A stretch of 15,921 nucleotides of DNA from Smittium mucronatum (Eukaryota > Kickxellomycota > Harpellomycetes > Harpellales > Legeriomycetaceae), in the NCBI GenBank assembly GCA_001953115.1, contig LSSL01002143.1, positions 1-15,921 on the forward strand. The letters run 5' to 3'. Both the position numbers and the translations under genes were made by a program. Position 1 is the stretch's first letter; each line of letters begins with the position of its first letter. The notes beneath the pieces are model-generated. The model saw only the letters and a list, made by a program, of their open reading frames with translations. It was not told the DNA's origin and searched no databases. This document shows positions 9,201 through 15,921 of the stretch, one piece after another.

Positions 9201-10430
9201 TGTTTTTTTTTTAAATAATTTATTTTCTATAAAACAGACCGTGTGTCCGGTAGTGATCCTAAAAGAGTTTCGATTTTTGACCTGGTACTTGCACAGTATC
9301 GTTCTACGCATAAATCTGATGCTTACCCACTGGATGTTCATATGTTTTCAGACTTTCTTTCAAAAGTTCTCAAAATCGATCAAGACGAAAGATATACCCC
9401 AATTGAGGCATTAGAGCACCCATTCATCAAAGATTTTAACCAAGATTTCCAACCTGAAAATAGAGAGTTATCTGATTCTTATTCAGTTGATAATCTTTAT
9501 AAAAAAATTCAAAATATCCACATTAACAGCCCCGATGACTTTTTTCCCAATTCTGCTCCCAATAAAACTGAAATTCCCCTATCACAAATTTCGTCAAAAT
9601 TTATTCCAAAATCACCTGATATTTTATGTGCGAGTTCTAGTGCTAGCAATACTAGTAAAAACATGTTTTCACCAATTAGCGATGCCAGTATTATATTGAT
9701 GAGTGATTGTACCATCGAATCAAATGATAAACCTATAACTGGTAGTGATGAGAGCTTTTTGTATGAGTCTCAAAAAAGTGTTTCTTCGATAGATTATGGA
9801 TTTGACTCTTTAACTGGATCATCCAGCCATTCTATTAGTGGCTCCAATCACTCATACGAACTCATTTCTTGCAATACCCAATATGAGTGTCTTACATCTA
9901 ATAGTGCTCTTGATTCGAATTCTTTCCAAATTAGTAGACCAGATCCCTATTTTAATTTTAGCTCCGATTTTAGCCAGATTAATGGATCCGAAATGAGTTT
10001 TTTCTCCAGTAATTCAAGTTTAAGATCTGATATTGATTCAAAAATTTTATCCAGAAAACATAGGTCAAATTCCCACGTCAATATTGAGGACAGTAATACA
10101 ACCTCTGAAAATAACTATGAAGATTTAAATTCATATCAAGCCAAGACATATAACAGCTCTGGATTTATCTCTTTGGCTGGTTCAAATGTCTTTGAGAGCG
10201 CAGAGTCTGTTATTGATTCATATGCTAATTTCCATGGTGATTTGCCTCTTCATGCTAATAAATCTGTGCCTTACTTATCTTCAAATTTATCTAGATACAA
10301 TGAATCCATGTCTAGCCCATGTTTGCCAAAATCTATAGAATCCAAAACCTATTTCAAAAGACCTATTAGCCCAAATTTTTATTTGACATCTTTATCAAGG
10401 TTTGATTTGGGCCCTGATGAAGAAGATTAA
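6299..10430 (+). CDS. YAK1: Yak1-type DYRK-family protein kinase, three exons
   Basis: Predicted join 6299..6693, 6773..9126, 9238..10430; phases agree at both junctions (AG|C and G|AC), giving 1,313 residues. Yak1 kinases restrain growth in opposition to PKA and promote stress responses, acting in nucleus and cytoplasm. Residues 1-590 are Ser/Pro/Asn-rich low complexity, with an RRQS site (487-490) fitting a PKA consensus. A block typical of fungal Yak1 precedes the kinase: LTVDLVNTYEIV (597-608), FLTEPNKG (620-627) and GYDN (632-635). The kinase domain spans about 655-983: GSGTFG loop (663-668), Lys685, HSDLKPEN (783-790), DLGSS (805-809), YIQSRFYR (819-826), SVE (827-829), IDMWSFGC and Arg968. 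Oddities: HSD where the family has HCD, DLG instead of DFG, SVE for APE or SPE, and Phe817 replacing the first Tyr of YxY. Residues 984-1313 are a Ser/Asn-rich tail. The start is the first ATG in the long frame; an additional 5' exon cannot be excluded. Confidence 0.92.
6694..6772 (+). other. Intron 1 of the YAK1-like gene
   Basis: This 79-base interval begins GTACTC and ends AATTTAATTTAG. Retained, it would end the N-terminal frame at TGA 6747-6749. Removed, it joins exon 1 to the long second frame in phase. Its length is close to the 80-base intron of the FAM32A homologue. Confidence 0.8.
9127..9237 (+). other. Intron 2 of the YAK1-like gene
   Basis: This 111-base, very AT-rich interval begins GTGAGC and ends TAAAACAG. 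It interrupts the C-lobe of the kinase domain. Splicing restores the region leading to the Arg-containing C-lobe motif DERYTPIEALEHPF, as expected for Yak1, so the junction is well supported. Confidence 0.88.
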
Positions 10431-10720
10431 TTTCGGTTTAAATTTTGATAACTATTACTCTGTCTATTCCATCTACACCATTTATCAGATTAATATTTTA
10501 GTTTAGTGTATTATTAAATATCTGCTATTTTTATTATGTAAAATATTTGTTGATTTCTACAGTTTTATCGCATTCAATACTTTTTTTAAATTAATCGAGC
10601 CCTTTAAAGCGATGTTTAATTTATATTATACGATAATGGGATATATATTAAGTGTTATTATCCTATCGAGTAAAATTTTACCGAAATCCTACCTGATAAA
10701 TTAGAGTGAAATATTAACTT
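10431..10720 (+). other. 3' flank of the YAK1-like gene
   Basis: This AT-rich region contains the presumed 3' UTR. No canonical AATAAA is close; ATTAAA variants (for example near 10513) may serve. CCCTTTAAAGCGATG near 10600 faintly resembles the start of the neighbouring transposon (CCCTTTCAGGGGCGATG). Nothing coding is visible. Confidence 0.4.
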
Positions 10721-10892
10721 TTAACCCTTTCAGGGGCGATGGTACAAAAAATGGCTTTCACTTTTCGCTCAATGTTTTCATTAGACTGATATTATTTGTA
10801 TACTATTGGTTAAATCACGAAGCTAGGTTAATTGAAAGGGTTAATTTGAGCAAATAGGAGCGAAGATTAAATTTGGGCTCAGAAAGGGTTAA
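10721..10892. mobile_element. piggyBac-like MITE, 172 bp, flanked by TTAA
   Basis: TTAACCCTTTC at 10721-10731 is the perfect inverse of GAAAGGGTTAA at 10882-10892. The arms extend imperfectly inward (CAGGGGC versus CTGAGCC). TTAA target duplications and ends beginning CCC are the hallmark of piggyBac-superfamily elements. The interior has no frame, so this would be a non-autonomous miniature element. A second GAAAGGGTTAA at 10834-10844 offers an alternative right end. The left part is shared with the relics at 10996 and 11147, which supports a dispersed repeat family. Confidence 0.6.
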
Positions 10893-10995
10893 GCGAATAA
10901 ATAACACATTATTACAGATCGAAATTATTTCAAGCAAAACTTTTGGTGAGCTTAAGAATCAGCCAGCAGACCAAATGAATATTCCAATATTCTAG

Positions 10996-11263
10996 TTAAC
11001 CATTTCAGGGATAATGGTGCAAAAAATGGCTTTCACTTTGGTGGAGCGGAGTTGGGTAGGAAAATTTTTCAAAAATTTTCAACTTTTCTCAAAAATTTTA
11101 ACTGCGTTTAAATTCATTTTTATAAAGTTTAAAAATAAATTCTGCGTAAAAAAAAAATGGCGTTCACTTTTCGCTCAATGTCATTATTAGTTTAATTTTA
11201 TTTGTAAACCATTGGGCTGATCATATTTTTGAACCAATTGGAATTGTAAATATACGCAAATAG
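10996..11263. mobile_element. Second, decayed copy of the piggyBac-like family
   Basis: The left end TTAACCATTTCAGGG at 10996, followed by AAAAAATGGCTTTCACTTT, matches the element at 10721 closely. The match stops near 11040. After about 100 bases of T/A-rich DNA it resumes at 11149 with ATGGCGTTCACTTTTCGCTC and can be followed to ATACGCAAATAGGGGC near 11267. The right terminal repeat has decayed. The simplest reading is one element split by an insertion or local duplication, or two overlapping fragments. Confidence 0.5.
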
Positions 11264-11455
11264 GGGCAAGGCATCATTTTTGCTAAAAAAAACACGCCAG
11301 AGACAATCGAGCACCTATTTATAGTGTGCGAAAAATGGGATAACGTCCGCAGAAATACAATTTAGCAATTTTTTGTTCAAAATAATAATTTCAGTGAAAG
11401 TGTTGGTGTTTCTTCTCCCGATCCAGCTAAGATGGAGCAGGTCGGCCTTTTTTGA
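11264..11455 (+). pseudogene. C-terminal relic of a non-LTR retrotransposon reverse transcriptase
   Basis: One frame, opening after the TAG at 11261, reads NTPETIEHLFIVCEKWDNVR (11291-11350). The ETIEHLF-x-C spacing is typical of the region after the reverse transcriptase in many LINE-type ORFs, where a CxxC...H...C zinc-binding motif is common. The upstream Cys pair is not visible. The frame has an in-frame TAG at 11363, continues with coding-like composition (SSPDPAKMEQVGLF), then meets TGA at 11453. It is therefore broken, and it abuts the piggyBac-like relic. Identification rests on one motif. Confidence 0.4.
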
Positions 11456-11617
11456 AAAAACGAAGCAAAAAACACAAACAAGCTATATACCATTGTCTTT
11501 TTTAGTATATGCCATTTTTATATAGTACTTTTCCATCCATTTTATAGTAAATTTTACAAATTTGAATTTTTTTAAAACCATAAAAGTTAACAGTTAAGCT
11601 TTAAATCTCAAAAGTGG

Positions 11618-11648
11618 ACACTTGGTACTAATATACCAGACCAAGTGT
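11618..11648. repeat. 9-bp inverted repeat
   Basis: ACACTTGGT (11618-11626) and ACCAAGTGT (11640-11648) are perfect inverse copies separated by 13 bases. They could form a hairpin, or could be facing ends of neighbouring repeat fragments. No T-tract or other context decides between these. Confidence 0.6.
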
Positions 11649-11734
11649 ACTAAATAACGAAAAACGGCCCTCTTTCGGTTTCAGTGTGGTAAAAAACACG
11701 GCTCAAATCGATCGATTTTAAGCTATAAAACGAG

Positions 11735-12070
11735 AGCCAATAAAATCCAAACGTGCTCCTGCAACTTCGCGTATTAATCAAAAAACATCAGTACGGTTAT
11801 TATAAACTCTTTGCAAAAGTTTGTGAGAGTTTGGTCAAAGCTAACACCTAAAAATTTCAGATTTGCAATTTTGTCAAAAAACTTAATATAATTTCAGTTT
11901 TTAAGCCTATAAAAAATTTAGTGAAAAAAAGTGCAAATTGTCAAATTGGCGCATTTTCGCAAAACTAAACTGGGAATAACTCTACCAAGACTAGACCCTA
12001 CAACTTTGAGAATTAATTAAAAAAGATTGAAAAATTCAATATCTATCTCCGAAAAAGTTTGGGGTGAATC
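11735..12070. repeat. Two diverged copies of an unidentified repeat, about 240 bp apart
   Basis: The segment from about 11756 (TCCTGCAACTTCGCGTATTA, then ATCAAAAAAC...GCAAAAGTTT) aligns with that from about 11995 (CCCTACAACTTTGAGAATTA, then ATTAAAAAAG...GAAAAAGTTT). The offset is about 240 bases. No coding frame is visible in this stretch. The pattern suggests an old tandem duplication or the internal repeats of a transposon that is not recognised here. Confidence 0.4.
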
Positions 12071-12281
12071 CAGAGACTATAAGAATAGTCAATTTATACC
12101 TTTGTACCCCAGCTAGGAGCGTGACCCTAATTTCCAAAATTTTGACATCGAATTCATTTGAATTGCTTAAATTCATCAATTCGATAAATTTGGACGCTTT
12201 ATCCAATCAATTTTAATATTTTACTAACTATATTCAAAAAACACAAAAAATCTTTCAAAAACACAAAAAAAAGTTCCTCAG

Positions 12282-12707
12282 ACAATAAATATGATTCTAC
12301 TCGCCCGATTAAACGGGTTGGAGAGATGGGCAAAGCTCATTATAGAGATGCTGCTAGAAGAGGATCTGCCAAATTCAAGTCTCATAGCAATCCTACAAAA
12401 AAAAGCATATGCAGACATTAACGACAGTGAGAGCAAAAACTTGCCAAAATATAACAAGCCAGATGGCACCGAAAACGTGGAGGTTTCCATTAGACATTTT
12501 TTGGACGGAGCCCCACAAAAAAAACTCAAAAAGCTCTGTTACATGGTATCAGATAAAAATATTGGGATGAGCTGGGCTCAGTTTAGAGATGAAGGCGGAG
12601 GTGCTTTCAAAACTGAGAAAAAAATATCTAAACATCTTCTAAACCTATATTTTAATATGCAGAAGTATTTTAAAGTTCGAACAATTATTTTATTTTTCAT
12701 TCAGTAG
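12282..12707 (+). CDS. Unidentified protein-coding exon or small gene
   Basis: From ATG 12291, 138 codons are open to TAG 12705. The composition is that of a real protein: charged and amphipathic near the start (LERWAKLIIEMLLEEDLPNS), then QKKLKKLCYMVSDKNIGMSW. No family is recognised. The last 14 codons are A/T-rich and weaker, and a GTATTT donor at 12665 may end the exon earlier. Upstream, a perfect TACTAAC branch-site string (12222-12228) precedes TTCCTCAG (ending 12281), so ATG 12291 may lie inside an internal exon beginning at 12282. Splicing 12664 to 13084 (TTTCAG acceptor) keeps phase and would give about 211 residues, but with a 419-base intron. Confidence 0.35.
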   Translation, partial: TINMILLARLNGLERWAKLIIEMLLEEDLPNSSLIAILQKKAYADINDSESKNLPKYNKPDGTENVEVSIRHFLDGAPQKKLKKLCYMVSDKNIGMSWAQFRDEGGGAFKTEKKISKHLLNLYFNMQKYFKVRTIILFFIQ

Positions 12708-12778
12708 CAGACGCAAAACAGCTGATGGGAAAATAAATTATTTATAAGGAAAAAGTTTTAATTCTACCAGACAGTTAG

Positions 12779-12868
12779 GCACGAGAAAAATGCAATTGTA
12801 AAAAATATTCCCAGCTTCAGAGATATATATTGTATCCCTGACCAAATTAATCGACGAAAAATTGGGAG
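12779..12868 (+). other. Open segment in the same frame as the 12291 ORF
   Basis: After the stops at 12705, 12723 and 12759 the same frame opens again and reads HEKNAIVKNIPSFRDIYC..., then continues to TAA at 12867. A GTATTT (12665) to GTTAG (12778) intron of 114 bases would join it in phase to the exon at 12291. Another coding-like run follows the TAA (DIIAWPIKDKNVFSLSESRY). This could be an alternative second exon or a sign that the whole locus is decaying. Confidence 0.2.
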
Positions 12869-13069
12869 CACATAAATAACTAAGGACATAATTGCTTGGC
12901 CTATAAAAGACAAAAACGTGTTCTCCCTTTCGGAATCAAGATATTTTTCTATAAAAGTAATACTGATACTGAGCTAACCTATTTTTTGATACATGATGAC
13001 CGTAAAATAGATTTATTTTACTAAGACTTTAAGTCTGCCTTTAGTTTCTGCAAACAAAATGGACATTTG

Positions 13070-13467
13070 AAATCTGATTTCAGTGATCTCAAGCTTAAAA
13101 AGGCTCATAAAAAGACATTCGGTGAATATTCGTCATCTGGAATAAAAATATCTGAAACCAATATACCTCAAATTCCAGAAGCTGATATCCAGCACAAAAT
13201 CCCTCCAAAAAAAATTCAAAAAAATGAATTATTGAGCACTGGTGCGAAAAATGATACACATTTTGTTCTCAAAAAATCGCCTTTAAACTTAAAGGGTATG
13301 GAAATCAAAATAATAACCCCCTCCCCTAGAAAAAAACATGAGTAAAACCGCCAATATCTAATAAGAGCATAAAAAATATATCTATCATCCCAAAAAATAG
13401 TAAATCTGTAGCAATGAATAAGGATGATGTAAAAACTGTAATTATCCGATCATTATTGCCCACATAA
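13070..13467 (+). CDS. Possible terminal exon(s) of the unidentified gene
   Basis: An open frame from 13067 to TAA 13343 lacks a usable ATG and contains a TTTCAG acceptor at 13078-13083, so it would be an internal or last exon. Its product is Lys/Ser/Pro-rich and probably disordered (KKAHKKTFGEYSSSGIKISE, KIITPSPRKKHE). Immediately after its stop, a different frame opens from 13342 to TAA 13465 with similar character (SVAMNKDDVKTVIIRSLLPT). This implies an unrecognised intron or a frameshift near the A-run at 13330. No homologue is recognised. Confidence 0.25.
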
Positions 13468-13677
13468 ATCACCTTCTTTTTTAATAATTAATCATAAATA
13501 TTTACCATACAGTCCATATATATATAAACAGCTTGCACTCCCACTTTTTGGAATGCAATATTTTTAATTAGTTTTATTCTTTTATTTCCCTATTCCCATT
13601 TATATCTTGTTAAAAAATAAATCCTTTCCTTATTTAATCCAGAGTCAATAGACTCCTTAAACAACTGTAAATATTGA
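13468..13677. other. AT-rich spacer, no gene seen
   Basis: T-rich sequence with AATAAA-like strings (for example AAAATAAATCC near 13616) that could serve as 3' signals for the candidate gene upstream. A short TATATATA run lies near 13518. Nothing else is apparent. Confidence 0.4.
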
Positions 13678-14050
13678 AAAGTTGGGGAAATATCACCCAA
13701 AAATATGACAAATATTGACATTGAAATTTATTTTGGAGGAGAAGGGTAATATGAACCATCTGTTTCGGAAAATGAACAAATTAAAATTAAAAAAAAACAA
13801 AATCCATGTGATAATGATAAATCTAGTGACTAAAATCATATATCACAAAAATGTATGGAATCGGTTTGAAATTACAGGAATTGCTATATCACAGTTGATC
13901 AATTTATATATGTCGAAAATATAGCTTTTAAAGAACTAAAATCTAAACGTATATAACAGCTCAATATGAAGCCTATGGAATAATAAAACCTTATTATGTT
14001 CGTGTCTTCGAAAAAATGAAGGATTAGAAAGCCTTATAAAATATAAAAAA
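13678..14050 (+). pseudogene. Interrupted coding-like frame
   Basis: One frame gives protein-like text between in-frame stops at 13747, 13831, 13867 and 13954: MTNIDIEIYFGGEG, YEPSVSENEQIKIKKKQ, then YITVDQFIYVENIAFKELKS. The stops are spaced more widely than expected by chance for DNA this AT-rich, but this is the best of six frames, so selection bias is real. No family is recognised. It may be a dead continuation of the candidate gene upstream. Confidence 0.2.
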
Positions 14051-15921
14051 TCATAATATATATATACCATAAACTAATGGTATTAAAATTTTCTTAATCG
14101 AGTTAAAACTGTAAAATCCATCTATAGACACCAAACTGGCCTCAAATCACATAATTTTTTTGAATAAAAAATAAAAGATATAAGATATAAGCTTTAGAAG
14201 TGAGGCTTATGATACTGATGGAAACTAATTATTAGGAGCAAAAATAAGAATCGAAATTATTAAAAAAATATAAAAAAACAATAAAACGATAAAACAATGC
14301 TTATTTGCATTACCACTGCATTAAAATTGATGAAATTTAACACTTGAGCAAAAAAATCTGCAAAAATTGAACTAGGAACTTCGCTCAAAAAAAAAATAAA
14401 CATGATATTATACTAATTCAGGTAAAAAAAAAACTATGGAGAAAATTTTTGCTATAAGATAATGGGGAATATTATTATCGAATAAAAATCTTAGTTAGTC
14501 ATAGATGGGGATTAATCCTTGATAGGAATGAGAAAAAAGATAAAAGAAATACGTTAAATAATTTTTAAATAATACTACCTATATGAAAGAAATAGTTCAG
14601 ATGAAAAAAATCTCATAAAATTCAAAGTCATAATGTCATAAGTAAGAGTAGCTTCCTGATATTTGGGGGGGAGGGGGGGTTAATTTGTCAAAATCGAAGT
14701 ATTTTTAAAAAAATGATATAAATCAAAAAGGATTAAAATTTATTTACATGAAAGTTTAACGAGGATACATCAAAAAGCTAACATCTTTAGAAAAAAAATC
14801 AGATAAATAAAAAAAATTAATGAATATCTAATTCTCATAGTTATCTATAGAAAAATTACGTCATATATCAGAGCATCGAATATATATTTATCTAATTGAG
14901 TGAATTAGGAACAAATGGATCCAACTTTACAAATATCTTGAAATATAGCAAAATATTTCTCTTGAAGTTAAGTGAAATTTAGAAGCTACATCCAGCTTCC
15001 TAAAAAAAAGAAAAAAAAGTTAAGAAAATATATTCGATCAGGGTATAAGTATTTTGAATAAAACTAATTTATCTATTTGAAACAGATAAGATATATATTA
15101 AAAAAATGCAAAAAAGATATTGATACAATCTTGGGAAATTAAATATGTTTAATATAATTTATTTCGCCATTAAGAAAAAAAACTCCATTGAAACCATCAA
15201 AAATAATTTATTTAATTAAAATTTTAATTTATGAGCCCAAAATAAATTAAGAATTCCATTTAAGCATAAGAAATTTGAATTTGAATTCATAAACATACTA
15301 ATATAAAAATGGTTATATATTGTAAATGAATGTGACCCATACGATGATATCACCCTTAAAATTTGGATTTGGTATTACGTGTATTTGACCTATAAATGGC
15401 GATTTTGTTCCGTACTTATATTTAATTTTTAATTTTTATTGGGTTAAATTGTGTAAGAGATGATTTTTAAAACAATCTAAACTCTTTTAAAATGATATTT
15501 TGATTAAATTAAATCCAGTAAAAGTTTCACATTTTAAACAAAGTTTTTCTTAAATTTAATAACTTTTGCTTAAATATTAAAATTTCACTTGTGATATAAA
15601 AGAAAATTATAATTCATTTTATCCTCTTTAAAATATCAAATATGCAGCATTAGTAAGAAATTTATCCATACAACCTTTAAGAAAAACAAAAAAGCCAAAT
15701 ATTATTCAATATTGATCGGTATATTTCCAATTTTACGCAGAATTTTACTTTACTATATTATGTTAAATTATTAATTCCACTCTTTATTTTTAGATAACAG
15801 CGAAGCTAAAATCATAAGAAAACGATTAAAGTAAAATAAAACCAATATTATATGTTTTAAAATATCACCGTGAATCAGGATTAGCACCTCTAGTGGTATT
15901 TATCGGAACCAATATAAATAT
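14051..15921. other. Very A-rich DNA without an assignable gene
   Basis: Both strands are dense in stops. A-runs and purine runs dominate the + strand. A G7-A-G7 tract stands out at 14665-14679. A 41-codon open stretch at 15307-15432 (+) is Trp/Tyr-rich (KIWIWYYVYLTYKW) but has no start. A frame opening at about 15831 (+) runs off the window edge (YHRESGLAPLVVFIGTN) and could be the edge of a gene, unproven. The reverse of AAATTCTGCGTAAAA occurs at 15731-15745. Nothing else is supported. Confidence 0.5.
14665..14679 (+). other. G7-A-G7 tract
   Basis: Fifteen bases, seven G, one A, seven G, in otherwise very AT-rich DNA. The tract could form a G-quadruplex with very short loops. Its length may be affected by sequencing error, since homopolymers are error-prone. 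Confidence 0.8.

Noticed and set aside
8749..9715. ORFs at 8749-8949 (-), 9115-9414 (+), 9487-9699 (+) and 9509-9715 (-)
   Set aside because: All overlap kinase exons whose frame encodes conserved kinase motifs or continues them.
13715..13924. 69-codon plus-strand ORF
   Set aside because: Its K/N/I/L-rich product looks like random AT-rich translation. Another frame of the same segment is more protein-like.
12291..15200. Stop codon reassignment (TAA/TAG read as an amino acid), suggested by protein-like frames broken by TAA and TAG
   Set aside because: The YAK1-like and FAM32A-like genes have no in-frame TAA or TAG over more than 1,400 codons, and they end at TAA and TGA where expected. TGA also interrupts the relic frames. 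Decay or unrecognised introns explain the data better.

Overview
This is an AT-rich eukaryotic nuclear window. It has spliced protein genes with short GT-AG introns of 80, 79 and 111 bases, AATAAA-type 3' signals, long sparse intergenic DNA, minisatellites and decayed transposons. The two recognisable genes are a FAM32A-like spliceosome protein and a Yak1-type DYRK kinase. The Yak1 match is of the fungal type, including the conserved block just upstream of the kinase domain. That suggests a fungus, probably an AT-rich early-diverging lineage, but the lineage is inference from two proteins.

Layout. Bases 1-415 hold seven identical 55-bp tandem copies plus a degenerate eighth, cut by the window edge. 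Bases 1159-1625 carry the two-exon FAM32A homologue. Bases 1710-6100 have no convincing gene but contain three minisatellites (45-bp, 31-bp and about 24-bp units), a possible transposon end, and minus-strand frames that read like interrupted old coding sequence. Bases 6299-10430 carry the three-exon YAK1-like gene, reconstructed as 1,313 residues with matching phase at both introns. Bases 10721-11455 are a transposon graveyard: a 172-bp piggyBac-like MITE bounded by TTAA, a second more decayed relative, and a broken C-terminal piece of a non-LTR retrotransposon. Bases 11618-12060 hold an inverted repeat and two diverged copies of an unidentified repeat. Bases 12282-13467 contain an unrecognised candidate gene, either spliced or broken. 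From about 13,470 to the end the DNA is very A-rich, with scattered interrupted frames, one G7-A-G7 tract and no assignable gene.

The two genes have unrelated roles, mRNA splicing and growth or stress signalling, and nothing suggests a cluster. The most unusual gene-level observation is that the YAK1-like kinase has non-canonical residues at several normally constrained positions: HSD, DLG, SVE and a missing first tyrosine of the activation-loop YxY. It still keeps the catalytic Lys, Asp and Asn and the activating Tyr. No new multi-gene system could be supported.
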